The notes: generated from the letters alone by a model not told the origin. Counted from the stretch's first letter, positions 32,329-45,181 are shown. The stretch: 64,000 nt of DNA from Selaginella tamariscina (GCA_003024785.1 PUQB01000010.1:437456-501455), one strand, 5' to 3'. Made by a program: numbers and translations.

Positions 32329-35300
32329 CATATATTTGTGTTGCATCTACGTTATAGTTTAGATACATGATTTGTGATCACAACAATATTATTTAAGCAC
32401 CTGCATTTTTGCATTTTAAAATCTTATATATAATTTTATTTGTCCGAAGGTTTTAAAACAAATTATCCCCAAGTTTTGGGTTTAACATCTTAAATCCTAA
32501 ACCCTACACTGATACACATGCGATTATGATATGTGACATAGGAAACGCTACATCCAAAAATCATGGAGTTTATAAGTAAGTCTTAAACAAAGTTTTGTAT
32601 GTAAGGTTATTTGTTCTTTCTTTTTAAATTTCTACATATGATTAACTCTGTAATGAAATTGTTATAATCACTTTGGTATAGAAATTTATACTTTCTATTC
32701 TATCCATTAGGACTTTCAAGTTATATTCCAAGAGAATTGTCATTCCTTCATTGAAGTTATACAGGACTTTATTTATGACATATGCAATAAATGATAAATT
32801 TAACAAAATTTAAACACGAAATAATATTATTAATAAATACTTTATGAGCTAATATATTAAACCCCAAAATTACCATTTTCCAACCCCAAGAAAGACCAAA
32901 TTATTCCCCAGGTTTCCAAATTAAAACTTTCTTCTTAAAATAATTTATTTAAAAGCATTCACATTTTGGAACCTCAAGGTTATTTTATTATAAAAATTTA
33001 ACATTATTATTGTACGTATATTATGGGGGGCACACATTCATGATCATATGTGAATAACAAACAGACATATATATAATTGACACAAATATTGGAAATGAAA
33101 GAAATAAATAAGAACTTTCAAGAAATAGTGCATATTTCAAGTATATACTAGAATTTTATACTGTTATATTATTTCCATTAATTTAAATTCTATAAAAAGT
33201 TAAAACAAAATAATATTATTATATATTAATAGTATAATATAATTAAGGAAATAAATAAGAAGCACTAAAAACATTAAAATACTTTATGAGTTATTATATT
33301 ACATTTTAATTAGCATTTGTAAACCAAATAGAGTTCAAAATTAAAGAGTTTATAAATTGAGAAAACTACACCACACAAACACATATACACATAATTCAAA
33401 TATGTATATATATTATTTATTTTTATTCTTTTTATAATATCAATGATTTTTGTTTTCTTTAATTGTATTTTTGTTTCATGTTTTTAAAATCTTTTCTACA
33501 AAAAATGTACTTTATATATCACTATTTTATATACTTTGCATAAAACTGTATTTTTTATAATTCATTATTTTTCTCTACAAATTATCAAGTAGAAATAAAT
33601 CTCTTTTTAATTAGTGTATAGACAAAGCATCTTATGTTTACAATATATATCATAGCAACAACTTAATAATCCAAACATGAAAATGTTCATGTTTGATTAG
33701 TTTAAAGTTAGTTATTGTATTTTCTTTTACCACATTTATAACTCAAGTAATTTTTCTTTTGATTTGTATGGATGTATCAACTTATCATACTCATTTACAA
33801 AACCTTTAAAATAAAATGTATGACACTTGTTAACAGCCTATGTAGCAAAACTAACTCACATTAACTGTTCCCAATTACTTAAACCACATTAATAGGTTCA
33901 ACATTTTTAATTACTTTATGTATTTCTCATTACAATCGTTCATCGTACTTTTCAACTGAGTATCATGTTTTATAAATATAGAACCATAAATGAATATAAC
34001 CATAGTAGTCTTTTTTAATGTTTAATTAATCGTATATGACAATACAACCATATTTTGACCAACCTTTAAGAACCATTTTCAAGTTTACCTCAAGAACCAT
34101 CTCAAGTTCAGATTTTACTTCTATATATTATAATTATAATTAAGTTGTTCTAAATGTACTAGGAATAATATGGACCCTATTTGTTGGAAAACCTAAAATA
34201 TACTTAAGTGAGGTGATGATAATACATTTTAAATTGACATGTAATACGTTTGCATGGAAATGACTTGGCATGGAGATTACTTAAAAAGCTTATTAATTTA
34301 GGATTCTTAAAGTCATGCATTTAAATTCAACTGATTTATGTGCTTACATTGAGTTGGTTCATAAGTATAAGAGTGGGTAAACGGTTATTGAGGTGTTACC
34401 ATTTTGTTAAAGATGAAGATCTTATTTTTTGGATAAATAGTAATAAAGTTAAAGAATGGTCCATCTCACAAATTCAAAATATATTAAAAGTTGATCATAA
34501 TTTCTTTTATAAGAGATTATATGATTTAGGATGGCAAAATTGCAAGCACGGAACTTGTTTCGAAAAAAGACTTTTGAGGTGCACGAAGTTGAGTATAAAA
34601 AAGAATTTGGTTAAAAGAAGAATGATTAACGAAGGAATTTGTGAAAGCATTGGGTGTGGGGAAACGGTTCAGTAATGAGGGTTTTCTCTTTGTACAAGAA
34701 CAAGACTAGCTAGGGTATAAGATTTTGTTAAGTAAAACTTTAAACTTTTGAATTTTAAATAGGCCACAATTTGGTTGCAACTGCAATGAGGTTGATATCA
34801 TTACAGCAACAAAGTCCCTAAAGAATTTCAAGATGTGTTTACACAGTGACTAGGCATATGCTTCTGTGGCACATGAATGATGAAGTATATAACACATTCA
34901 AAGGCTTCTGTGACATCTTTATGTATGCAATTTATTACAAATTTGTGCTTTGGGGTGTTTATGTGCATGCCATAATAGATGGAGCGACTTGATATGTTAT
35001 TGGTCACATAGTTAGCATAAATAAAAAGTTCATGATAATATTTCATGGATATGCTAAAGTTATACGCAGTTATGGTTGTCCATGCCTCATTCATTCTAAT
35101 GGAGCATACCCTTGTACAAAAAGATATGAATACTTATTAGGAAGAATAAGTTGGAAGCTCGACAAGAAACCCTGTACCACATCATCTGCAACCTCATTTA
35201 TTTTATTATACTTTTTATTTAGACTTACAGTGGATCAAGGCTTGGTGGCAAATGTTGTTTGAAAAGATATCTTGGTATTTCAAACTTTACACAATGGCAT

Positions 35301-35490
35301 TAAAAGACTTAAGAGTATTGAACATGGCATGTTCTTGACAACGTGAGAGCATAAAGGTTGTGCTCTCTCAAAAGTTACAGGTAAGCATGAAAGAGTTTGT
35401 GAACATATGGAACATTCACATAGTGAAGACATTCAATTGGGGACTCATGCAATGGAGTTTCAATCGGATGAGAGGGAAGACGGATGAGTT
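32329..35490. repeat. AT-rich duplicated block, copy 2
   Basis: Starts with the right flank of the GYP-1 empty site (catatatttgtgttgcat) and follows 3290-5430 and 46870-49340 over most of its length. The stretch 34705-34920 matches 49010-49230 closely (acaagactagct.gggtataag, cacagtgactaggcatatg). There is no MTPSL gene in this copy. From about 35230 to 35490 I see no match to the other copies and no gene. Confidence 0.65.
34340..34675 (+). other. Conserved ORF-like stretch, function unknown
   Basis: An open frame of 111 codons containing FVKDEDLIFWINSNKVKEWS and FFYKRLYDLGWQNCKHGTCF. The same peptide, broken, can be followed at about 5100-5400 and 48660-48930. It resembles no domain I know. 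It may be the remnant of a gene or transposon copied with the block. Only this copy is open, so current coding use is doubtful. Confidence 0.35.
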
Positions 35491-36141
35491 TAGTTGTTAG
35501 GGACTCCACATGCCAAATGTGGGTTGACTTAGGTGATTTTGGTGGTCACCAGGACATTGTTGCCAATGCCCAATCTCGGGGTTCTGGGCTGGGGTGTCTG
35601 GCTGTTGCTTCGGGATGTTGGGAGTAGTAGTGGCCTCTACCCGGACATTGCGAGGGTCCATTTATTAGTGGAGTGGAGTTCCCCCTCTGTTGGAGTGCAG
35701 GTTCCTGCAAGAGTGGGGCAAGAGAAGGAAAGGAAGGAGGATGGGGATGGCAACAGTAGACAAAAAAGATGTATATATTATCTCTTAGAGATACAAGGTG
35801 GCCCTTTCTCCATAGATGGTCGGAGCAAGATACAAACAAGAAGACGGACTAAAAGGACCCCGACCCATTGTTTACCTTCCTGCTTATATAATGGGTTGGG
35901 TGGTACTAGGACATAGGACAGGTGGCACTCCCCCATTGGGTCGCCGCCCTATACTGACTTAATGCACCTCCCTTATGCATGCCGTCCTTAGTACATTGGT
36001 AGTTGATATGGACGATCAAATCTAGTCTACTATCAGTCTACACCTGTTGTATGTCCCCACTCTTCTGTTCGGCCTCCTTTCTAGGTTGTTGCTCATTCAC
36101 ACCAGTTGGACGTTTGACGGTGGTTAAACCACCATCAACTA
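35491..36141 (-). repeat. TAT-2 LTR
   Basis: A diverged copy (about 651 bp) of the TAT-1 LTR. Shared landmarks: GGGACTCCACA near 35500, ccccgacccattg/tatataatggg near 35860-35895, and the end at accatcaacta (36131-36141). Orientation is as LTR1. It is the 3' LTR of an old element whose interior follows at higher coordinates. Confidence 0.75.
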
Positions 36142-37345
36142 AATGTCTAGACTTACTTGTTGGCACATCCTTGGGTCATGTGTTCTGTCTCCCTAGTTTA
36201 CTCTGTAGTGCTTGTGGTAGGTAGCAGCTTTGTTCTCTACTATGGCCAACTTCAATTTCAATAAGGAAATTGTTGCATCTCGCAGTTTGGTAGCTCCCTA
36301 TAGCTTTGCCTCGTACCTTGCTTGCTGCTAGGGCTCCAACTCTTGAATCTGCTCGAGCGAGTGTTGTAACTTTTGCTGCTTTACTACAAGCAGTTGGGCC
36401 TGTTGTTGGGTGTGCTCTCCTAGCTCCTTGATGGTGGTTCATAGCTAGTCATGTTGGGCTTCGACCACTCAAGCACGCTCCTCCCCCTTGTTCTGCTATA
36501 ACAAAACGATCATCAATAGCTCTATTGGCGTGGGTCCCTCTCGATCGGTCACGAGTTTCACCTTGGCCTTAGATAGCTCCTACTCTCGCTCTGTGAGTTG
36601 GGTGGTGCACTAGTATAATTCCTCCCTAATTATTGCCAGCTTCTCTTGGGTTTCCATGAGCTCCCTCTCCCTTTGTTCGATCCTTGTCACAAGCTCGTGG
36701 ATTTGCCGCTCTTTCTTCATTAGGGCATGCTCACAGTCATGCATGAGTTGGTCATGGAGCCTCTAAAGGCCATCATACCTTTCCTGTAGCTTGTCGAGGC
36801 CCATAACTAGTGGGCTCCATGCCTCTTCTGCGTACTTCCACTCCATCTCTGTGAACTCGTATTGTTGGACTCCTTGGAGGAGCAATTCCCTATATTCCTT
36901 AGATTCCTTATGTGCAACCTGACGCCATTTTGTAAGCTTAGCTATTATGGCATCGTGCTCCTTAGCTAAGCCCGTGAGATCCAAGTTGTTGTACACCACC
37001 ACTGCTTCTCCAAGTCAGTCGAAGGCCTTTGTGAGTCTAAAGGGAGCCAATGAGGCCCACTGCCCATTGACATGGAAGTATTGTTAAGCTCCTCCTTGGA
37101 ATCACTCCCCTTATCCTCCTTTTGGTGTTGAATTCAACAATAATGAGGGCCTACTGCTGGAGGGACCGCCTGTATGGGTTCCGTGGCTGGGGGCCTCCAT
37201 CCTTCTCTTGGGGTTTTTGATACTTGGGTTGTTCCTACTCCAAGGATGTGTTGTCTCTCACTCACTTCATAATGACTCCAGGGTCTCCAGTTGTTCCCTT
37301 TGCTTGCTTGGCTTGTTTTGGTTCGCTCTCCTTCCTCCATGTCCC
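36142..37345 (-). pseudogene. TAT-2 additional ORF, 3' fragment of the element
   Basis: Minus strand: VVYNNLDLTGLAKEHDAIIA, KESKEYRELLLQGVQQYEF and MGLDKLQERYDGL, then further charged, heptad-like sequence down to the LTR. It aligns with the coiled-coil half of the TAT-1 ORF at 7961-8900 (EHDAII, LT, KE, GV, AEE, LD.LQ..YD). Upstream (to 37345) is a low-similarity part, then an abrupt junction with inverted flank sequence. No integrase remains, so this is a truncated copy. Confidence 0.65.
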
Positions 37346-37500
37346 CTATTATATAAGATTTTAAAATGCAAAAATGGGTAATATTGTTGTGATCACAAAT
37401 CATATATCTAAACTATAACATAGATGCAACACAAATATATGAAAGCATATAAAGTGAATATTTCATATTAGAAAATTTTTGAACCGTTGGATAATGCAAA
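37346..37500 (-). repeat. Inverted piece of the MTPSL upstream flank
   Basis: The reverse complement matches the joined flanks of GYP-1: tttgaaccgttggataatgca (22680 side) and catagatgcaacacaaatatatgaaag (32325 side). It holds an uninterrupted GYP-1 target site (tatgaaagcatata). It is therefore older than GYP-1 or was never hit by it. Confidence 0.7.
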
Positions 37501-37559
37501 TGGAGTACCATTGCTCTTGTTTTTCTGCTTCTCACGATCGACTGTTGTTTCATAGCCTT

Positions 37560-40166
37560 CTGAGCCTCAGCTGTAGAGTCTTTTCCTCAGCTTAAACTGG
37601 CAGAAGACGGGACCAGCTTTCCCAAGAAGAACATTATGTCAGGACCAGACCGATCGTCAAACGAGTAGAACTTCCACTCCCTGTCCCATTTATGAAGTCC
37701 TGTATATCCACAGTTGACTCTATTGCCAAGAGATCAGGCCGCGGTATCTCCTCTAGTTGGAAACATGGACAATCTTCAAGCCTCGGAAGTGTTTTGAACC
37801 ATTCCTCCATGTCCAAACAAGCCAATTTCTCCCAAATGCGACCACCAATGCTTAGAACATCCACCGTCAACGTCACGTGACTCTTCAGCCGATGGGCTAC
37901 AAGACCTTTCTGCCACGCGAAGCACGTCATGGCTTCCTTCGCCAGTGGCTCATCAATGGTGAAGACTAGCATGTTCCGTTCCAACCTGGTCACATTCCCG
38001 AGCCCATATTCAACTAATAAGAGATCATTGTGTTCACTACCGATAATCTCGCCATCCCCCACGGTTAGAACAAACGTAGCCACTGTTCCAAGAACTTCAG
38101 TAAAATCTACGGGCTGACCTCCTCGCAGACAAAAGCTCCCTGTCTGTCCTCATCATAGAGCTTTGCTATGCTACCATAGAAGGACCCATCTACGTTCTCT
38201 CGTGTACACACTCGCACAAACTCTGCCAGTACATCCCCTGGCAAGTCTCCAGAGAGTAATATCAGCTGCACGAGCGTCGCTACGGGCCTCCTGCGACCAA
38301 CAACCCACTTGCACATTTCTGCAACCACCGCAGCATCTACCTCCAATAAAGACGATACGTACTCCTGGATAGTTTCTTCAGACCAGCTAGTGTGCAAGTC
38401 CCAAATAAACAGTTCGTCTCTTGTCATGTCCGTTCTAAACCAGGCAAGCTTTGATGCAATGGATTCCTCCAATCTCAAGAAGCTCAGCCCTGTGCCCAGG
38501 ATCACCACTATATGCTTCTGAATCCGTGCCCGTTTGATAGGATACAAAAGGCTTGTCAGGATGGGAGAGAAGGCATGCCTCCGGTGTTTTTCTTAGCCGA
38601 CTGAAATAACTTTCGTCCTGTACCAAGAACTTGGGCCTCGTCGAGCACCCAAACAGCTTCATCTAGCCACAGCTTGTCAATTGAGTGCTGTATAGAGTCC
38701 CTTGAGCATGCCTCGAGTGCCACAGACAGCTCTAAGAATGGGTCATAACCAACGAATTCTTTGAAATATGCCTGCATCATAAGCCAGCGGCAAGGAGTGA
38801 AACCGGTGACGGTTTTCCGACTGTGCTCAAAGATCATTAGCCTAGCCAGAATAATCTGTAACGTAGCCAGCTCAGCCATTGCAGTGTTGTCCATGGCCGA
38901 AAATCCGTACTCTGGTCCATAATGCAGGCTACTTATATCGCTGGAGCCACATTATTGTCAACGTCAGCAACCAAGTAAAAGCCAACAGTATGCGCCAGTA
39001 GTTCGTATGCCAGAGTTTTTCCACACCCGCTGACACCCAGCACCGGAAAAAGGTTCTTGCCAAATCCTGCCCCGTATCCTGCTTTGCACTTCCTCATGTT
39101 TGGTGATGCCAGGTTCCAAACCATGAAGCAGTAAACATGGACTCTTCCCAATGCAAGGCAGGTTGACCTTCGAAGCTAAACGGCCCCCAAAATTCTTGGA
39201 TAGAGGTAGCTCAAAATCGTGTTCGAAAAAGTCCTTTCTCCGGCTTCGAATATCTGCTCCGGAGATGCTACACAAAGCCGTCGCCAGTAAAAAAACCGAA
39301 CAGTTTCTAATATAAGAATGTCACAAATCAAGAGGCATGCAGATACCATGAAGTCGACACAGACAAAGCCATAGCAATATGAGACACGGGTTTCAAACCT
39401 CTGAAAGACAAAGACCGACACAAGGGCAGACAGGGGCATTTGCAAGGAAACACGTAATTGCAAAAACAACAATGCACAGAACCAGGCAAAAGAAAAAACG
39501 CACAAGCTAGAGAATGCAAGCATCCAGATCCAATAGGCAACGAAAGTCGACCAGTAACACATCCAAAAGACCCAAAAGACGGGATAGGAGACCACAAGTA
39601 ACGGAAGTAACCAAAACATAAATAAAACTTACCAGCATGATCAGGAGCTGCAAAAACAAACACAGATTTGTGTCAGTGTTACATATAGGCATGGCTAAAG
39701 CCACGTACACCCGCAAAGCACACAATATCTAAGACCAGCAATAACAGATCCAAAGCACAACCAGAAACCTCTCACACACCATAGCCAACAAGAAAAAGGA
39801 TGACATCTAATAAATGCGTAACTGACCTTGCGGACATAAAAACAAAAAAGTGACAGCAGAAGAAAGGGCTTTAGCAATTTGCTCAGAAGGGAAAAACAAT
39901 TGCTTACCAATCTTTAAGATCTGTAAGATCTTAAGGCAGAGAGGAAGAAGACATACCTAGCAGCTTGAGGTGCGGCTGAAGCTTCTTAGCAGCAGAAACT
40001 GCACTTTCAGGCCAATCACTTCGTCGTATGTGAGCTCCTTCAGCTCTTTCACATACCCATCCAGATTTTCCACAGTACGATCAATCACGGCCGCTTTGTC
40101 AACAGCCATTTGTGATTCCAGATATGCCCGCACGGTAGGCCCTCGATCCGGCATTTCGGCGTCCAT
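37560..40166 (-). pseudogene. Crinkler-like P-loop NTPase with REase-like C-terminus
   Basis: Likely member of the Crinkler/CR class (NTPase joined to a PD-(D/E)xK nuclease-like domain), spread widely in eukaryotes including early land plants; roles in plants are unclear. Minus strand: exon 1 (40166-39957) opens MDAEMPDRGPTVRAYLESQM. A 15-nt microexon (39633-39647) keeps phase, and the main part begins after an AG near 39268. P-loop: LGVSGCGKTLAYELL (about 39010-39055). Walker B: AVWVLDEAQVLG (about 38635). Then VVILGTGLSFLRLEES, DELFIWDLHTSW and FVLTVGDGEIIGSEHNDLL. The tail, in shifted frames, reads DRSGPDIMFFLGK and VFCQFKLRK (GPD..QxK nuclease-like motif, about 37570-37670). At least five frame changes separate these pieces; they may be decay or assembly indels. 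Family call from motifs and order only. Confidence 0.65.
39633..39647 (-). other. Predicted 15-nt microexon of the Crinkler-like gene
   Basis: On the minus strand, gtttttgcag precedes CTCCTGATCATGCTG, which is followed by gtaagttttat: textbook acceptor and donor around five codons. Exon 1 ends with one extra base (phase 1) if read in the frame ESAVSAAKKLQPHLKLL. The microexon keeps that phase, as does the next acceptor at about 39268 (gtgtag). Not confirmed by RNA. Confidence 0.45.
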
Positions 40167-40182
40167 CCTCACTGAATTGTAC

Positions 40183-40240
40183 CCTAATGTTTAGGGTTTA
40201 GGGTTACATCTCGATCGCAACCTAACCCTAATTCGACTAT
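40183..40240 (-). promoter_or_regulatory. Telo-box cluster upstream of the Crinkler-like gene
   Basis: On the minus strand, gtaaccctaaaccctaaac lies about 20-40 bp before the first ATG, with a further accctaa nearby on the plus strand. AAACCCTAA telo-boxes near transcription starts are common in plant promoters of growth-linked genes. Here it could equally be a scrap of telomere repeat. Confidence 0.45.
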
Positions 40241-40560
40241 TCGAATATTCTTGCATCCATAGCAATAACAAATTCAAGAAGGACAAACAATTTGTTCAGA
40301 AGGGAAAACAAAGAGGAAACAAGCCCACCGACACACAAATGATCTAGTAAACACCGACAACAAAACCAGATTCCTTGGAAAACAATATGACACCAGCTCC
40401 AGGGCATGGCAAGGAGGCACACAAAGATAATGTTTTGGAAGAATATTGGGTACCTGATCCTCCACTCGTGGTCGCATGAGGGCCTGCAAAAATAAACAAA
40501 AAGCGTTTACACACCAGAAGGAACGCCATGGCCAGTCAATGGCCAAGCAGATATAAATAA
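40241..40560 (-). other. Possible upstream exon remnant related to the Crinkler-like gene
   Basis: The minus strand has tttatttttgcag, then a 30-nt stretch beginning GCCCTCATGCGACC, then gtacccaata, similar in layout to the microexon region at 39590-39660. The neighbouring non-coding text (ttttcccttctgaacaaattg type) also occurs at about 39870-39895, which points to a local duplication of the 5' part of the gene. Confidence 0.4.
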
Positions 40561-42514
40561 TGAATGAGGCCTGCCCGAAGGAATGAAAGTGATAGTCCCT
40601 GGATAAACAAGATCATTCGTCGTCCAGATCAAACTCATCCCTATGAAGATAACCAGTATAGATTGAGTTGATTTTAACATATGTGGTGTATGTAGGTATT
40701 CTTATGGTAAAAAGTCTGCCTCCATCCTCAAATATGAAAATGTGGAAACCATAAAAGCCAGCCTCATATGTGGTTCAAGTTACATAGTGCATTTGACCAA
40801 GTTCAAAAGAACAAATGCACTTTTCTGATTGGATTTTCCTTGAGGGGAGCTGCTGACATAGGAATAAGACTTGTACAATGAACATGCAAAAAATCTTTTA
40901 AAGGTGATATGGCAGCTAGAAGAGGTGGATCTCATAATGAAGTCAAAAAACAAAAAGGTGGAGTTCCACACAACCTACGAAGAGAAGAACTAACCCTTTT
41001 GCAAGCACTTCTAGGCCTATAAGAGAAGTAGCTATGTTTAGTTTAGGTGATATCTAGGTTGTGGCTGCATGTATTAACATCATGGATGACCTCTTGTTCT
41101 ATGTTCCAATGTTAGCTACAACTTGAAGTGTGTATGATTGTGGTGTATGTGACACTGAAGAAATGTGTAAAGCATTTTCTACAGATGATACAGGCGACTT
41201 TTCAGAGATGTACATGAGCAGAAGTTGACAAGCAGCACACAACAGATACTCAGTCAAGGTTTCTTAAAGAGGCATGTGAGTTCAAATTCAACTTGATTCT
41301 CATCAACTTGCCCAATGAGCTATAGCTAGTAACGCATATGATCTTTCTAGACCCACTGAAATTCATTGATTAACTTTTTTGGCTTAAACCATTCATGACC
41401 TTAATTTTTAATATAAAAAATATATATTAATAATTTCTATAATGAATAAATTAAAAAGTTATTATAAAATTAAAGAATATAAGTTAAAATTATGTATTTG
41501 ATTTAATTTAAATTATTAAAAATTATAATATTTGGTTTGAAATTTGTTAATTTAAAGTATTATGGCTTATTTGGTGATTTAAATAATAGTCTAAGTTAAA
41601 ATTATCAATCCTTATTGAAATTTGATGAGGTAGTACAACTCGTGGGTATGCACATGGTGGCAGATGGGCTACTTGTTGTCTTTGCAGCAACAATGGCTAT
41701 CGTTAGAGTTGTTGAAGCAACCAAAGAAGTCAATCTCCAACTTGTTGCAATGTACAACGTGTATTGAAGGCATGGTTGGGGATTCCAAAATTGCATGAAG
41801 GTAAAGTGTTCCATTTAACCATCAAGCTGCTATCCTTTAGGAAAACCTTCTTGTTCTACTTATATTCCAAGCATATGGGAGAGACACTAGACCAAATCCA
41901 CTCAGACTAAGCTCAACCATCCTTGTTGACATGCCAGATCGCTTTTAACAATCATGGTAAGTTGTTTTTCTTGTGTTTAGAAAACTAATAGCTTTATTGT
42001 CTTTGCAAGCTCCCTAGCCAACTGAAGAATGTTCGACTAATGCAACTAATTATTGAGTGTCTAAACAAACATGGTGATCTTGTTTGGGACATAGGCTTTG
42101 ATACAGGTTCCTCCCTAGTTGTAGCTATTAATCTTGAGAGGAATATTATGAGAACAGAAAAAAAAAATAAGAAGCTAGCAGAATTTGCACTTGGAGAAGC
42201 TCGATGAGAACATCACACCTAAGCTAGTGTAAACTGAGCCACCTCCACCTCCAAGCCACAACGATAGATCAAGAATTGTTCAAATGCTACGACGCAAGAG
42301 GTAAACATGAGTTTCTAATGTTTCAAACAGCTGTGATTTTAGTGAATAATAATGTTCTAGTTTGCATTTTAGAATATGAAATCAACCAACTCAATTATTA
42401 CTTAAGTTTTAGCAATTTCAACATGCCGACTAAGATTGTTTGGCAACATAATTTGCTGACTAGAAAAATATTGTAGGATATTCTAGGCCCATGCCTCCAT
42501 TTTAGTAGGACTCT
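40561..42514. other. No recognisable gene
   Basis: AT-rich, especially 41390-41600, with only short frames. I see no family motif, LTR or terminal repeat. The stretch 41600-42300 is less AT-rich and could be a degenerate coding region, but I recognise nothing in it. Confidence 0.4.
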
Positions 42515-45181
42515 TTCTTTAATTGTATCTTATGTTTCATGTTATTAGAATCTTTTCTACAAAAATGTAGCTATATATTATTTTGTATACTTTGTATAAA
42601 CTTGTATTTTTTGACTTTAGTATTATTTCACTATTTTTCTTTACAAATTATTATAATTAGAAATAAATAATTTTTTTTTATTAGTGTATAGACAAGGTAG
42701 CTTATGTTATGCAAATATATATCATAGCAAAAACCCAACAATTCAAATGTGAATGAAGTTCATGAACAGAGTTTGAAAACGTTCGTGTTTAATTATTTTA
42801 AACCTTAGAAATCCTAAACATGTATATTTATGTAAAGCCTTATTTTTAAAGTATAACATTTTTTCTTCTTCTTAGTTAATTATTGTATTTTCTTTTACCA
42901 CATTTATAATTCAAGTAATTTTTTTTTTATTTGTATGGATGTACCAAATATGCCTATTAACTTATCATACTCAATTACAAAAAAAAAATTAAAATAAAAC
43001 TTGTGACACTTACCAGCAACCTTTCACATTATGTACAAAAGCTCAACTCATATTAAATGTTCTTGATTACTTGAACCACGTTAACAACTCCAACCTTCTT
43101 AATTACTTTATGTACTTTTATCGCAACTGTTCATCATATTCTCAACTATTTGATATCTATGTTTTTATAAATATAGAATCATAAATGAACATGACCATGA
43201 TGATGATAAGCAATTTTTTTAATATCTAATTAATTGTATATGACAATATTATAATCACTGGAATAGAGTCACATGTTTGTACTCATTGTAGAAGTCATTT
43301 CTTACATGTTGTGAGGAATTTCTTTACACGTCAAGGTTTAATAGCGCTGATTGGGCCATGTGAGATCATGCATTTGAAGAACTTCATCATGTGTTGATAT
43401 GTCTATATTCATTGTAGAGGTCATTTCTCACATGTTGTGAAGAATTTCTTTACACGCCAAGGTTTGATAGTGTTGATTTGGTCATGCGAGATCATCTGGA
43501 ACATGCATTCGAAGAACTTCATCATGCATTGATATTAAGGTGCATCATGTAAAAAACTAATCAATGTCCTCAGTGTTGAGAAGAGCACAAGTGCCAAGGA
43601 TCTTTATTCAATTTCATTGGCACTGAGGACTATGTAGAAAATTCCTCAGCACCAAGGATCTTTGGTTAGTGTCCTCAGCACCAAGAACTATATAGAAAAT
43701 TCTTCTTTTTCCTCAACATCAGGACTATGTAAAAATTCCTCAGCACTGAGGATTTTTTATGTAGTTCTTGTCAACGTTTGTTAGTCTTTTCAGTAATTAA
43801 CATTATTTGACTTTAGAGTCGTACTATGTCTATGTAGTAGAGATTTGCACTATATAGACATTTGCATTTGGTCATGATGGTATGGAGGGGAGATCACAAA
43901 TATATTTCAAACTCATTGGATGTAAGGACAAACACCCTCATCGAGAACATCAAATATAAAAAATGTAAAGATGTGGTAACTAGAACCTGGCACTGTAATG
44001 TACTTAATTCCTTTTTAAAAACATGCATTAAGGGTCCAAAAATCCTTCATTAAAATCCCTTTCTTCATAAAATCTTATTGACTCTAACAAACCTGCAATT
44101 ACATTCTTGACTTGTTAATGGGTATTAGGAAAATGCTTTCAGTTGGGGCTGCAATGGGGAAGAATGGTTTTAGAGTGGACTAGGTAATTTGCTCGCATGT
44201 GAGAGATACAATATTAACAAACTTTCTTGAGCCATTGCATTCCAAGGAAACTATTCAACTAAAGAAAGAGCTAAATAAAAGTTTGAGTTCTAGTTCAAAA
44301 TTTGAGAATAAAAAGGATGACAACGATAATGGGAAAGATTATAACAAACATGAGCTGAAACCAAAACATTTGGCACCAAAGAGGAAGTCTACACATCACA
44401 AGGACCTAAAAGTCGTTAAAAAAAAAGAAAGAAAAGTGAAATCATGCAAAAACACAAGAGGGTCCCAATATCAATCTTGCTCTTCAATCTCAAGAAATTG
44501 AAAGAGATTTCAAACAAAATAAATTAGAAAATAATTCACCATACATCATGTGAAGAAATTCCATGAAGAACACCATTAGTGAATGAGTAACCAGATGTTG
44601 TTCTTCTTTATATAAACTTTGTAATCTAATGTATCTACCTGACATTAACGCATTTTTACTAATCACTTCAGAAATTAAATTGCAATCTTTATATAAAAGA
44701 TTGTTTGAATGCTTTTCCACACATCATTTCATAAGATAAATCGAAAAGCAACAATGATTAAAATATTCAATTTCAATAAATCCTTTCCTCTATTGAAAAT
44801 AACTTTTACTAATTAAGAAAATAATGTATCCTATGCATATCGTTAACGTTACCTCAAAATGCAGTATAGTGTGTGTGCAATCGTTTATTCCGAGGATCTA
44901 CAACAGGAATAATCTAAGAATATATGGTATGGAGGTGCACACCCCGCAAATACGACTTTTATAATTACAGACTTAAATAAATATAATTTATAAGGTTATA
45001 TTTTCAATTTTAATTATTGAATCTTTTTAATTCATCATAATTTATGAATTTTAATTTCATTAGTGATATAAAATTAACTTGTGTCGATACAATGAACATG
45101 GATGCTGGACCTGATCTCTTTCTTATTTTATATTTGTAAAGCCAATCACTTTATTTAGCCAGCTTCAATGAAAACACAAAG
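42515..45181. repeat. Partial AT-rich block, then 3' flank of MTPSL copy C
   Basis: 42515-43250 matches the middle of the AT-rich block (about 4100-4810). 43250-45180 matches 700-1930, the downstream flank of copy B. The order (end of one unit, then start of the next) shows that the units are arranged head to tail. Confidence 0.65.
44180..44860 (+). other. About 680-bp extra segment in the copy C flank
   Basis: Between gaagaatggttttaga (44160) and atgcagtatagtgtgtg (44860) copy C has about 680 bp that the copy B flank lacks (there gaagaatgttttcaga is followed almost at once by atgcaatataatgtgtg, 1505-1545). The segment holds a lysine-rich frame (44199-44501: KKELNKSLSSSSKFENKKDD and on). I see no terminal repeats, so insertion and deletion cannot be told apart. 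Confidence 0.55.

Noticed and set aside
39328..39910. Cysteine- and phenylalanine-rich minus-strand frames that look like membrane proteins
   Set aside because: They lie in intron sequence rich in T on the minus strand, between predicted splice sites of the Crinkler-like gene.
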